A stretch of 64,000 bases of DNA from Archegozetes longisetosus. Lineage: Eukaryota > Arthropoda > Arachnida > Sarcoptiformes > Trhypochthoniidae. Shown one piece after another: positions 11,363 to 24,441 of the stretch. Numbering within the stretch: the stretch's first letter is position 1; each line of letters starts with the position of its first letter. The notes below the pieces were generated by a model. That model saw only the letters and a program-made list of their open reading frames with translations. It had not been told where the DNA came from and ran no database searches. A program made the translations under genes and the position numbers. The DNA is taken from NCBI GenBank assembly GCA_018873245.2, contig JAEMBT020000009.1, positions 8,263,288-8,327,287 of the forward strand, read 5' to 3'.

Positions 11363-12749
11363 AACTTTTTAATTGTTGATTCTAACACGCTTCGTCTGTC
11401 ATGTCCGGAATCTTTTAATAGAGGAAAATTTTTTTCTTAATCTCGATAGATACACATTTTTAAGAGGAACATATTTAATCAAATGACGGTGAACTAAAGA
11501 GGGACTAATTAATCGCTGGGATTCCGATTGCAAAAATATTTTTACAGCATCAATGACATCTTCAAAAATATGACAAAATTTTGACCACTATTGATGTAGA
11601 ACTAGAGTCCTTTTAAACTCTTGAGAAATAATCTAACTTTTGTTAAATTTTTCATAAAATAAAATATAAATTTCATTCATGTCTTCCATTGTATTTTGAA
11701 ACGACAAGATGGAAACAGTAAACGTGTGATTTGTTGAAGTTCGTCTATCCTTTGGAAATATTGTAAAGATTTCTTTAAGTTTTGGAATTAAATTATTTAT
11801 AAAAGGAATTTCATAGAACAATTTTTCGCATAAGTTAGCAAAGCAAGGTTAAGAAAAGTAACGTAATGATGGTTTAAGAGAAAATTAGACTCCTTTAGTT
11901 TCCGTATTACCAAAAACATAAGATACCCTATCGTTGAGAATTAAAAACAGTCGATCGTGATAGATTTTTCGAGGGGGGGAAGGGGGAATTTAGTTTAGCA
12001 CCTCACGATAAAGGACTCGAAAGGACTTTTACCTAATTTTGGGATGGAGGAACACGAAGTTGAGTAGTCATTTTTAAGGAACTTATTGGTTTCTGAGATA
12101 TTTGTCTTCAAAAAAATTTGGTGATTGAAACTCTATTGCGGTACCCTGCCTTATCCCCATGACATCAGCTCAATATATACATCGATAGATTAAGCTCGAT
12201 GAGCTGAGAAGATTGATGCCAAATTTGACCTGGTCACGTAACCCTTGACTAAGTCGTTTGACCTTTCATCTTTAACCCTGTAACTTGTGACCCCGTTGTC
12301 CTAGCTTCACGAAATTGATGCCATTTTACTCCTCTCGTCATACTGAGTTCAATAATATAACATATGACCACATTTGGTTACCGTAGACCCAGTAATGAAC
12401 CACACCGAAAAAAATTTTATTCATAAGTCTTAAAAAATACTTTTGTGTCGATCAAAAACGGTTCGAAAAGACATTTTAGAGGCTTGAAACCATACGTATG
12501 TCTTAAAATCTCCAAATATTTGTAAATATGTTTTAAGACTTACCCATGTCTTGAACTCTAGACATGTATATTATTGTGTATGAATTCAAATACTTCGAAA
12601 GAGGTTTCACAATATTTTAAAAGATGCAAAAAATTTCTTTACTAATAAGTACAATCGCTTCATTTAAGACTAGATAATTACATTTTTATAAACATAAAAG
12701 CATTATATAATATGTTTAAATTTCAGAAATTTATTTAAGATATAAAGTG

Positions 12750-12800
12750 AATAACGAATTGAAAGCGCTTTCAATCGTTCTTCTAATTTATTCACTAATA
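12750..12800. repeat. Palindrome around GAAAGCGCTTTC
   Basis: AACGAATTGAAAGCGCTTTC is followed by the complementary half AATCGTT. Outer GTGAATAA and TTATTCAC pair less tightly. It shares its core with the hairpin at 13176-13240. Confidence 0.55.
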
Positions 12801-13175
12801 ACTTTAGAAGGATGTCTTTGACTTTCATTGTAAACCTTGAATACGACCACTTCATAGCCTTTCAATACATATAAGAACGTCAACAAATTCTTTTTCGTAT
12901 TTCTATGAGAAGGCACAATAATACATGAATACATAAAATAATCATTTATAGACTCAGGCTTTCATCATAACTGTTTCATCAAGTAGTACTTCGCCACATA
13001 TTGAGTCAACGTTTCTGACATACTGGAATGAAAGAATCAATAAGTTGTTAAAAAATGAAAACACTTTACCCCTTTTTCTGTATTGAGATAAGGATATTAT
13101 TCCAATAATTATTTGATACATATTTCTATTTTTATATTCTCTTCAATAGAAGTTGAGATTTATGTATAATAGTAA

Positions 13176-13240
13176 TTCATATCATAGGCTGGTCTTCGAT
13201 TGGAAGCGCTTTCAATCAAAGACCAGCTGATGATATGAAT
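13176..13240. repeat. Nearly perfect 65-bp hairpin
   Basis: ATTCATATCAT and GCTGGTCTT on the left pair with AAGACCAGC and ATGATATGAAT on the right, closing over GATTGGAAGCGCTTTCAATC. Only a few positions mismatch. It could be a small MITE, a cruciform site or a precursor-like RNA hairpin; the sequence alone does not decide. Confidence 0.6.
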
Positions 13241-15223
13241 ATCTTTCGATTCCCTAAAAATATAAAATATTAATTAAAATTAGATAAGAGTTTATTAAAA
13301 TTGGTTACTCACCTAAATTTTTCTTCAGACATTGAATAAATCTTAAATGACTGCCAAATGTTCTCAATTTTAATAATAAATTAGTTAATTAATAATTAAA
13401 CACAAATATGTTCGTTAAATCCAATTAACTAGACTTCTAATAATGGTAGACATAAATGGGCGCGGATGTTATATGAATGACTCATAAAAACATGTGTCAT
13501 TCAAACGTTTAAAATAAAACTTTTTACAGAAGTTGAATCTTCAAAATAGTTTCCACGCATGACATTTGGCCCTAAGTTTAAAATCAGCCTAAAGTATGTA
13601 TTTTTTCCATTCAAACGTCTTCCCCCAGAAAAAAAATTTCTAACAGTGCAGTAATTAAATTAGTTAAGGTTAGAGGAGGTTAGATTAGGTTAGGTCTTTT
13701 TGGTATTGATTAGATTTAGATAATTAAAGATATTGTTTGTGTTAGCTTCCTACTAAAACAGCAATATTTTATACAGATAACACGAATAACAGGTGAGAAT
13801 AATAATAGCATTTCTATAAACTTTAGAAAACTCCAAGAGTGATTCAGAAGTGACACCCATATAATCTGATGAGTATGCAGTTACCGAGAAGCTAATTTCG
13901 CTTATAGGTGACACTCAGACCTAGCCCCCTCGATAATGGATAAACCTAGCTTTACCAAGTCGTAACCCAAAACAAACCTGATATAAATTAACCTATTATA
14001 TGTTAGTTCATATCAGATATTTATTACCAGTGTTTACATGTCACTTGAAATCTTTGGTCACAATTGACTCTAACCAAACATGGCTGACAAACCAATATAT
14101 GAATAAATTTCTCTACATCAGTAATAATATTAAAATATAATCGAATTCACGAGTAAATCGCTTCATTATTACAAAACTTGATTTGGCTATTTTTGGCATT
14201 TTTATTGAATAGTGTTTAGTTTAAAACAATGCGAATTTTTTAAATTTGTGAAACATTTTATGCTTTGATTGTACATAAAATATAGAACATGCATTTCTGG
14301 TCGATATATGCATTTATAATTTATTTATGTACTAACCCTTTAGATAAGTATTTCTATGTATAATGAAGTTCTCTAAAAGAACTCTTATTATATGATCGAT
14401 CTGGTTTCAAACTTTAAGACAAACACAAGGAACCGGATAATATATATAAATATGTAAAATTCATGGCTTTAAATATGATATTCTCATAATTATTTCGCTA
14501 AATCAGTGTAATCGTATTTACTTGTATTAATTTCTTAATTTTTTAAAGGTTCAGAAAATAAGGATTGAGATGGAATTCCATTTGATCTTTTATTGTTTTG
14601 ACACATTTTTGAGTTAAATTGGACTTCAATTCTGATTTTCATGTTTATGGTCAAAATTAATTTCTTGAAATCGTATTTTACATAATCATCTTTTACAATC
14701 AAAGAGACCTTTCGGGTATTTCTACACAATTAAATTGATTCAAGTTGAGAACTTTTGTGGCATTTTACCCATTTTAAAGTAAATCAGGCGACACTTTAAT
14801 AATTTTGAACTTAAAAATGAAGAAAACAATGTATATAATGAATTTTCCATTCTTAAAACCAGTAATAATTCGCATTGCGCTCAAAAGATATAGTAACGAT
14901 TTTGTTTTGTGCTAAAGAATTATCAATCCTCGGAGTCTTTTCTAAGAACTGTATCAGAATTGATAATTTAATGGGGAGATGGGATTAACAGTAAAAAAAT
15001 AAGATTTGTGGATACATCGAATAACCGTTGTTTCATTTGTTATCATAATAAATTATTATCTAAATCTCCCATCTTTTTAAAAAAATCGAGATCCTACAAT
15101 ATTCAGGCCTTATCATTTAATTGCATAAGGAAGAATTGTTGAGTGGCCATCTCGATCTCCTGATTTTATATTTAAAGTCTAAATCTTTGAGATCTAGAGT
15201 ATACATCCGATATAACCATGCCC

Positions 15224-16458
15224 CTACCATTTACCTGGACATTCTAAATACTTTATTTTAAATGTATCCTTTTCATCAAGAATGTTACCCTTTATTCTAA
15301 TGAAAATAACTAATTGCTCATCAATTTCAATCTTATGATCAGACAATTCAGAATAGAGACTATAATGCTCGTAAACGACATTCCATGTTTCGCAATTAAT
15401 AGAGACTTCAACGTGAAAGTCTTGATTAGGTTTATTATATGATCCAATTCGCATTTGTTTAATATACATAACTTGTGACAACTGAACAAGTATACTACCA
15501 TTAGATTCATGGAAAGTATAATTGTTTGACGAATCCTCCTCTTTATCATTGTATTTGTATTCTAGAATCCAATTATTTTTGCCAGAGATAAGCTTAGCTC
15601 CCGTTCTTATATTAACCATATCTTCATCTGGACATATTATGTTATTTTTCGTTTTTATTACTTCATTTAATTTGAATAGTTCAACTGATGCTAATTCAAA
15701 ATAATCCCATTTAATTGAATCATAACATTGAGTTCCAACTATTCGAATAGACTTGATTGCAATGTCTTTGAAATAAATTTTCTGCCAACTCCGGCAAATG
15801 TAATCAGAATAATCAATTATTTTCTGCCAGTTTTGATAATCTATTGATCCTTCTATATAATAAGAATAAGACCGTGGATACTGATCATAAAGTCTTAACC
15901 TTATGAAGTTAATTAAGCGATTTTCAGAGAGTTTTAAGATGATGCCATTGGAGTCGCTAATCTGATGGAATGCGCAATCTTTTTGTATCGTTATTTTTCC
16001 ATATTTAACTGTTAATAATTCTTCACCATTTATCGCTTCAACACTTTCAATGTTTGATACCCGATATTTTATTTGTATTTGGTCCTGAATGCATTGATCA
16101 AAATTTCTTTTCAATTTTGGTATTTCGCTCATATATGATTTAAGCTGAAATAAACATTTATAGTTTTTATCTGTTACTGTTTTAGAATCCAAAAATTGCT
16201 TCAATTCATGTGTAAGCTTATCAACTTGAAACTCATTTGCTAGATCAAGTAATTCTGATATAGTTTCTAAATCAATTAAGTCCCAATTTTGAGAGATGTG
16301 ATAACAAAATTTAATTAAACTTTGCCCACAGCTTTCACTATATCTCCTGAATATAAAGCTATTTTCTGGTATGATTTCTGCAGATACATCAGCTTCAATC
16401 TTATCAGTATTCGTAAAAGAGTTTTTGGCCAAATGACACTTTGTGGCGCGTTTTTCTC
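15224..16458 (-). CDS. BTB/discoidin gene 2, 3' exon (rest of BTB, two F5/8C domains)
   Basis: This exon begins after an acceptor (TTTTTAG) at 16459-16460 and runs to a stop at 15224. It encodes residues 100-509 of a protein whose 5' exon is at 23649-23943. The split codon matches exactly: phase 1 upstream, two bases here. The first part finishes the BTB fold (SLIKFCYH at about 145-151, then helices to ~190). Two discoidin-like modules follow at about 245-360 and 375-503. The first has the family block YSYYIEGSIDYQNWQKI, then CRSWQKIYF and WDYFELASVEL. BTB domains dimerise and often recruit cullin-3; intracellular F5/8C modules occur in BTBD9. No BACK domain is evident. A cytosolic adaptor role is inferred. 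The final motif YLECPGKW matches FQCPASS in the 43 kb paralogue. Confidence 0.85.
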
Positions 16459-17250
16459 CTAAAAATAATTTAATTAAATTAGAATGACGTTATAACTAAA
16501 AGTAGATGTTTGAAAAATTAATTTTTTGCTAAGTTATTTGAAAACGTTTCAGGATTTCCCTCATTTTTCAATATTTATCATCGTTTTCCGGATATTTTTC
16601 TGTTTTAGTTCAGAATTTTACTTGTTTTCCGGAATTTTTCCTAATCCTATTAGTCTTCTATTTTCGGCTTAATTTCCCATTAATAAGAATCAACTAAATC
16701 TGATTCGTAAGGTCTTAACCCTATTTTTACTGTACATAAAGATTTCCAAACAATGATTCGTTAGGATCCACAGCAAAAACTATAAAAACTAAGGTATAAC
16801 TAATTTCGTGTTTAAATTCTACTTTTAAAAAATACGCTAAAAAGTTTATTTCAACAATCAGTATGAGAACCTTGGGCCCTAATTAGAGAATTGAGTGACA
16901 GACAATATTCCAATTGTCTGTCACCCAATGGATACTTCTGTTCAATTTACTGGTAATCCACTTTCGATTAGTAAAATCAATGCCAGAATCTCTGGTTCCT
17001 AATAAATTTATACATTTTATTCTATCAATAAATCTTTGATAATCGCTATCATTGACAAGATTGATTGTAATTTGATAAAATGTTTTAAAGACTTAAGTCG
17101 ATAAGTAATAAAGACTGATTACATTTGGTGTTTTCCCAAAAATAAACTCTTTTTTCAATTTTTTTAAAAAATAGATGTTAATGTTACTTTTTAAAAAGAA
17201 GAATCTAAATATGAAATAAATTTTGTTGTATCTCTTATAGTTTTTACTGT

Positions 17251-17619
17251 ACGGTAGTTAACGTACGATTTTAAGAGGCACTCAAATGATAGGAAATAAC
17301 TAATGTGTATTTTCTCTAAATTATTAAAGTTTATTAAAGTCCAGAACAGAGTTAATATTTATAAAAGTTAACTTTTCAAAATAATATACGAAAACAAAAC
17401 GAAAATGAAATGAAATTAAATTAAATCGTGTAATAATAGTAAATGTAATTGTAAAGAAAAGTTTAAAGATAGTCAATTGTTGGAATTTAATAAAAGGTTT
17501 TATAGCTTTTTTAGATATAACTAAAGTATTTTCTATAATTATCGAACTTTGACTATTTGTAATGATTTCTCTAGAACTACTTTTCCCTGTATCTCTTAAA
17601 ATCGCACGTCAACTACCGT
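17251..17619. mobile_element. Small element with 27-bp terminal inverted repeats
   Basis: ACGGTAGTTAACGTACGATT (then TTAAGAG) at 17251-17277 pairs with its complement at 17593-17619, with two mismatches. The 369-bp span has no open frame. I did not recognise a target duplication, so the superfamily is unknown. Confidence 0.55.
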
Positions 17620-20079
17620 CTAGGTCCCTAGCAAATTATCATTTGGGATCCTGTACATATATTCAAAACCAAAAATATTCGATTTTAACTGACTTTTAAG
17701 TCTCCAAACACTTTAATTCCTTACTGAAATTATTCCCCAATTTTTGTCAATTTATTGACCACATATCAAGATTAAATTCTATGGGGTGGGGATCGAATGA
17801 TATTTTGAAAAATTAAATTGTCTATTGAGTCCATAATAAAAAATTTTGAAAGATTCATTTCTCCTAGACTACTAGGAAGCTTACTAAAATATTCCAGGGG
17901 TATATGGTAGTGGTTAAAAGCTATAGATTGAAGTATTCAATCGGCTCCGCTCACTCACACACAAATCGATTTTTAAAATTTTTCTGCTGAGTCAAAAAGT
18001 ATATGAAATAATTTGATTTTTTCATAGTTTTCGAGGTATTCGGCTTAGAACATTCCATTACATTGTGAAATATATAATAGTTGTAACCTAAACCTACTAT
18101 ACACACAGAAGGCTTTCTTCTTATTCCTCTCGAACAATAACCTCCATTTACAGACAAATAGGACGTTAGGGTATCAGTCAATATATTAGATTAATTTCAT
18201 AGTTATCACACTGAGTAGAATCAAGGAAATGTTTTTAATTTAAGAAGAATTTATGGAGAATGTCCAACAGAAGATGAGAAATTTTTGAAGAAATATCAGG
18301 TGGTAATATCGACGGAGCGAAGATGCTTTTTTGAACTACATGATTCCAATATAACTTTTATGGCTAAGTTAGTTTCATGTAAGCCAGATTAGGTTATGTC
18401 ATTTACAAAAAAAGATGATCTGGACTGAAGATATTTTGAAATTCTCCTCACCAAATTGAAATATTCTGTAGTGAAAATTTCAGTCACAATCTATACATTC
18501 TAGAACCAGAATCATGTTCCTCTCAAGGAGAATCAAAGTAGTTAGACTTTCAGAAAATTCAATATTTAAAGCACATGTCATAGGATTGCATTAGCTTATC
18601 AAACTTGTAGGTAGGACCTATATTAGTTAGAGATTAAAATTCACTCATAACCATACACTAGGACTCCATTTTGAGTTTTCAAAAAAGTGGATAAAGCCTC
18701 ATGGGACCGCCCAGTCAATTCTACTCATCATACTATTCACGCCCATGTAGGGGTTAACCACCTTATATGTTGCGCTACATTTCGCCACTTCAACCAGCCC
18801 TTCTACCTGAGCTATTATCTTAATCGCAAAAAATAGAGAAAAGAGTTCGAACACTACTTAATGCACACTATTGGTAAGAACTTCTTAGTAAATATCATAG
18901 AAAGGTAAGAAGAATAGTTTAGTTCATTTTATGGATAGTCGTATTGAAATTTTGCATTTTTCGGTTGATGTTGAAATAATTCAGCTAATATAACTTTAGT
19001 AAAATTTGCTTTAACATAGTATACGCCAACTAACGGATTTTTCTGAAAATCAAAATTTATGTGCTTTGAGGTACAAATAATCCATATTTGAAGGTCCCAA
19101 TCACTGGAAAATAATGATAACCTACATATGATAATTCATTTATTCTTCGACCTTAACTTGGTATCCATTCAGTAGCGCTCTACATGGAGCACTCAGGAGT
19201 GTATACCAGCGTCGCGCTCTTAGAGCCCTCTGTTTAAACTCTCGTTCAATCAAAATTTATAAAAATACATGTAGAATAGCTTGGCCACGTTAGTTAATTT
19301 GAATCCAATGAATGCCATGTGGAAGTTAGCTTGGATTTTATCCACCTTGACTAATTTTGATAACAGAAGTGATCTTGTCTACTCGATGCCGGACGGCTTG
19401 GACTCAATATATATTAATGGGACCTGTAAAACGATTTGAATAGTTTTATCATCTCTGCGAATAAATCGGCTCCGTGATGGTTAACATCGCGTCGCTATAT
19501 ATATTCGCAAAGATGTCCATTCAATCAGACTTTGGGGATCCCTTCTCTACACGCATGTTCCTTCATCACAAGCCACTAAGCCTCAATATTTTGGGTGTTC
19601 GCTCAGGTGTCATGGTCAGCTGGCAACTGTGATTCTCTCAGATTATGGGAACTTTTAACCTATAATTCAGTTTAAGCTTTCTAGGAGTCCGTCATAACCA
19701 TCATTCGTACCTCAACATATCGCTGAATTAACAGCAACAAGGTTTCTGCATTTTGGCGATTATTAGGACACATCTCAATCCTAGTGATTAGCGTGGACAT
19801 CTATCATGCCCAATACCCGACTACCTTGAACAATGCGCTCTCGATTGTATTTTCGGTAGTTGATGAGGGTTTATCAACCTCTATCACCGATGTGTAGCAG
19901 CCGATCTTCCCTTCACTGACCCGATACTCAACCTAATCAATGAAGGCTTTACAGTAAATCTCATGACCATGGACCCTAATTGGGCCACTGAATATAAAAA
20001 TAAAGTGGTTATTCAAATCGATAGTACTCGATAATATAATTCGATTTCCGTTAAAATTTTCTAGATACTCTCACTCATT

Positions 20080-21720
20080 CAGAAGATACGCCCATTTTTG
20101 TTTTACCGATTTCATCGATTTCTTAGTAGGAGAAGCTTCACAAAAATTATTGATTGAGCCAAATGAATAATACTCATCAAGCGTAATCGATTCATCAAAG
20201 AATTTTCAAGTTACACCCACTAGTTAAAAAGATACGCCCACTTTTCAATCCTTTTTAACTTGATCATTTCTGAATGGGCGGAGCTTCATAAAAGTCAAGA
20301 GTGGGCTAAACCCGATAGCTCTTGATGAGAAAAATCAATTAATGCAAGGAATCATCGAGCTAGCTCCACTGGTTCAAGAGATACGCGTTTTTATGGAATG
20401 ATTTATCTAAAGGCACAGCTTAATAGTATTATTTAGAGTAGCCGAATTAAGAGCGTTTTTCGAGACAAAACCATTGACGGTAAAATCATTGAGCTAGAAT
20501 CAGTGGCTCAAAAATTACAAATTTTTGAATTTTTCTCTATATTTTGGCCTTTAAGCGAGTTTTAACTCAATCGCATAAAATGGAAATCCTATATAGGAAG
20601 TGGACTCTCCCTAATCTCCTATTGATTAAAGCTCTGAAAAGAGCGTTTCGTATCTCTTCTCAACATCAAGACGATGGATAGTTAAAGGTATAGAAGAAAT
20701 CGAAGAATCACAACTTAGCTTACGGGGTTGGCCGCGATTCTTCTCGCTCTCCGTAACTTTAGGAAAAGCGACTGATGTTTTTATTTACAAGCCTTTATAT
20801 AACCTCTGTTTTAAAGCGTTAACCGATAGGAGATTAGGGAGAGTCTACTTCGTATAAAGGGTTTTCATTTTATACTTAAGAGTTAGAACTCGCTTAGAGG
20901 CCAGAATTTAGAGAAAAATTCTAAAAAGCATATCTATTGAACCAGTGGAGCTAGCTCGATGATTCTTATATCAATCGATTTTCTCATCGGGTAAATCCAG
21001 GCTAATGGGTCTAAAGGGTTCCCGACCACCCACCTCCAAGTGTAATTCATTATTAGATTCAGTTCGCCGAGGTGAAAATTTTAATACTATACGTGACTAC
21101 TTCCAACCCGAACCTGACCACTTCTGGTCATCGAGACCTAACCCCCTCGAAAATGGGTAAACCTGGTTTTACCAAGTTGTAACCCAAGCCAAACCTGATT
21201 TTAACAAAGATATAATAGGTTAGGTCGCTTCGCGGCCAATGATATATCACTTGACCGAGTAAGCCACTTCCGTCGGGAGTTATCTAGAAGTGGTCAGGTT
21301 CGGGTTGGAAGTAGTCAAGTGTGGTATCATAATTTTCAGCACGACGAACTGAATTCAATGACGTGTCAAACATAAAAATGGGGGCTCGGGGACCCCTTTA
21401 GACCCATTAGTCCAGATTCGCCCAGTTTCCACATAAAAAGGGGAGTATCTCTTTAACCAATGGCCATAGCCAAATGATTCTTGCATAAATCGATTGGTCT
21501 CGTTAAATGCTATCAGTTAAACCACCAATTTTTATCAAGTCCCGCCTAACCGGTTATAAAATCATATATTTCAATATAAAAAGGGGAGTATCTCTTCATT
21601 AAGTGGGCGTGGCTTAATGATTACATCAATAGACTTGTCTCGTTGGGTACTATCGATTTAGCTTCCCTGATTCTTACGGCCATTCCGACCGTTTATTACC
21701 TTTTAACCCAGAAAAGCACT
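20080..21720. repeat. Cluster of nested foldbacks (families B and C)
   Basis: Family B: a left arm at about 20390-20645 (blocks AGTGGACTCTCCCTAATCTC and TCTCTATATTTTGGCC) pairs with a right arm at about 20835-20965 (GAGATTAGGGAGAGTCTACT). Family C: GGACTAATGGGTCTAAAGG-like ends at about 20998 and 21415 enclose arms with CTACTTCCAACCCGAACCTG and its complement. Outer blocks such as GGGGAGTATCTCTT repeat further out. Family B recurs at 30780-31560. No transposase frame is present. Confidence 0.6.
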
Positions 21721-23648
21721 TGGTTTTTTCATATATACTCATAGTGAGCAGCCTCGCCAATAACAATGGAAATTTTGTTGACTGTGAGAAGCAAAATTAA
21801 AATAAACTTTGGCGAGGCATATTTATAGTGAAGGATATTAGCATAACTCGTTCAGTTGAGATCAACAATACCCTAATTCAGGCACTACTACTTCACGTTT
21901 GATCTATGAACGTAGAATGAAATTCATGTGATTTTCTCACTCGTAGAGAAGGAATTTTCGGAAGTTGGTTTGGTCAAGCAAACGGCGCGATGTCTGAACT
22001 CAACTCATTTCAGTGAACCTAACTATATATTGGGTTTAATTTAAGAATTTCCTCGAAAATTGAGCTTTATTACAATAATACGACCCTTTCTAATGTTGCA
22101 ATCATCTCTTAATTTCTTCCATTAGGTATTCACATCCATGTTGTAGGGTATGGGGACATCAAGAATACCTGATGTATTTGAAATACTATGTTTGGTATGG
22201 GCTCATTTAGAAAGTAACTATATGTTACTACCTAGCGGAAGGGATATATAGGAGCGTTTGTTTTTTGAAACGTCAAAGGTAATCGAATTCAGTACTTTGT
22301 TAAATGAATTCATGGACTTCAATAACCTTTTAAATCTGTCATTCATCCTGATCCCCGAGAAGTAAACACCTACTATTTAATTTACTATATCTCTGGGAAG
22401 GATTACTGGATGAAATTACGTTCATTATATTTCGAAATAAGTATATATTCAAGCCATGTATTTTGGTATAAAAAATAAAAAGGATAAAAATTTTTTCAAT
22501 GAATTTTCAAATTTTTATGGATAAGAAAGGAAACGAATTTCGGCAGTGTCCAGAATTATCTAGTTTAGTTCTAAGAGCCCGGTCACCTTGTTCTTAGGCA
22601 ATTTCTAAGAAATCTTGTCTTGAACTAAATATAAAAGTCTGCTATATTCCCAGCAGCAGACATGATTAAAAACGTCACCGAACTTCGTGTCAAATGTATT
22701 AAATGAAATAGAAATGTTACTAACAACACACTACAGTTCACTCGAATCTCACTTTGAGCAATGTTCCTGTAAACATGATAAAGAGTATTCGAAGTACAAA
22801 GTTTATATCCTTCTCACTATTAAAATAAGTGTTATCTATAACATAGCTTTTTATTTTCTCCTAGCTGCTATTTTTTATGCAATTATTATTTGACGTCTCA
22901 GCTTTTGAGTTAATGAAAATACACTAGAATCCTAGGCGTCAGTAAAAACGGATGCATAGGTATCAATAACATCATTGCACTATATTACATATTACATGTT
23001 TAAATGCGATGAACCAATCAAAGTATGCCAATACATATTAATCAATTGTGTTTCATAAAGCTAGAACAATCTATAGGTGCTATTCAAACCTAAAATTGAA
23101 AATTCAGCAGAGGCAGCACCCCATAGACGTACCTCAAAAGCATAGACGATAGAATCAATCTATGAAACAAGTTTCTTAATTTTAACAATAAAAATGTAAT
23201 TAAATAAACTTGTTTTTACGTATTTCCAAATCATATCTCTTAAATCCGATTAGTTTTGCAACTAGAAGAAAATTATGATTTAGTATCAGTTTTGTAAGTT
23301 TTCGTAATTATTTAATCTAAGGTAGCATTCTATATGAACTATAAATGAGAAGAAAATTCAATGAATAAACCTGGAAAAACCACAATTATGTTTTTGTAAT
23401 TTTTTTAGCAAAAAGTACTATGAAAATTGTTGGGTATAATAGAATCCAGAATTTAATAAATAACTCATCAGCGTTCTACGGTATTTTTGGATAATTTCAA
23501 TAATAAAATAAAGTTATTCGTAGATTTAAAAGTATAAAATTAAGAATTTTTTGTTCAAATTTATTCTTTAAGTAATTTTACACCATATGATTTGGAGTTT
23601 TTTGTAATAAGTTTGTTTTTATGCAAAAATTTGTTTAATAATTCTCAC

Positions 23649-23943
23649 CAAATAGGTAAAATCCTAATTCTCTTGCTTCAGATGAGAACTTGTCTTCGAT
23701 ATTGTATAATGTTTTCAATAATAAAGTTGAACAAGCTGCTATTACAAACTTATGAACATTTATTCCGTGATCATTTTTGAAAATCAGGTGAAAATTAGAT
23801 GATGTTCGCTCATTGTATAGTTTCCGAGTGTTGTTAAACTCAATACCAGGTGGTATATTCGCAAAACTTGAAGTTGCAGTTATTTTAATTATTTTATTCC
23901 CAGTAATAGTTCTTTCTTGAATTTTTTTTAAATATTCATCCAT
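23649..23943 (-). CDS. BTB/discoidin gene 2, 5' exon (start of BTB)
   Basis: The ATG at 23943 opens 98 codons plus one base, ending at a strong donor, TTTG|GTGAGA. The peptide contains the BTB hallmark VHKFVIAACSTLL (about 63-75), which aligns with VHKFVLAANSSLM in the gene at 42298. The preceding KLYNERTSSNFHLIF matches KLYNNRLNNGDLDLI there. The phase-1 donor fits the acceptor at 16459 and the joined protein is 509 residues, close to the 520 of the intronless paralogue. The alternative is an isolated BTB relic truncated at 23635; exact phase, strand order and total length argue against it. No clear TATA box was seen upstream. Confidence 0.72.
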
Positions 23944-24433
23944 TTTGTGATAAAGCTGATTTCAATATGAATATCATAAATATTTTTGTTTTCAAGCATA
24001 TAAAGAGGTGTATTTTGGAATGAGTTCAAAAGTAATATTACCGCAAAATTAAATGTATTTTTATCAATGATATGAGGATTTGATAATATATTGCAATTCC
24101 AAGTAGATTGTAAATATTTGCTGACTTCTCCATAGCAATAGTTATCTGTTATATATTGTTATTCAGATATCTTTTTATTTATAATCCTATTGAATTATTT
24201 TTAGGAGCGCCCATACTCACGTAATAAACAACATGATAGACGTTCCGCATTCTGCGGGACAATCTCTCATTTAGTGCCTTTGTCCCGCAACGTGCAAGAC
24301 CTCGGTGTGGAACGCGTTTGTCTAGCATTTCGCAGATATTTTAATCTCTTAAGAAATAATCATAATAATTATCCAAACGAGAAAAGTATTTTGGGATAGT
24401 TCTAAGGACCATTTATTTCACACATTATTATAT
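23944..24433. other. Spacer upstream of BTB/discoidin gene 2
   Basis: AT-rich, with a GC-richer patch at about 24235-24330 containing two imperfect inverted GCGGGACA blocks. No gene was recognised. Confidence 0.3.
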
Positions 24434-24441
24434 CCCTGGGG

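Larger units (their letters stand above)
11363..15223. other. Non-coding region with palindromes, no gene found
   Basis: AT-rich sequence with no convincing coding frame. It holds two related palindromes (12750-12800 and 13176-13240). At about 13885-14040 there is a partial copy of the ACCTAGCCCCCTCGA repeat that recurs inside the foldback near 21.1 kb. A GGTTAG-rich patch lies near 13671-13703. Confidence 0.4.
16459..23648 (-). other. 7.2-kb intron of BTB/discoidin gene 2, repeat-rich
   Basis: Bounded by donor GTGAGA (23648 downward) and acceptor TTTTTAG (16459). Inside are a small hairpin at about 16892-16925 (TGACAGACAAT paired), a terminal-inverted-repeat element at 17251-17619, nested foldbacks at about 20.1-21.7 kb, and otherwise unassigned AT-rich sequence. 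A GC-richer stretch at about 19140-19990 shows no usable frame. The short open frames at 17951-18181 and 22687-22893 look like chance. Confidence 0.6.

Noticed and set aside
13671..13703. GGTTAG-rich patch, possible interstitial telomeric repeat
   Set aside because: Units are irregular and too few to call a TTAGG array.
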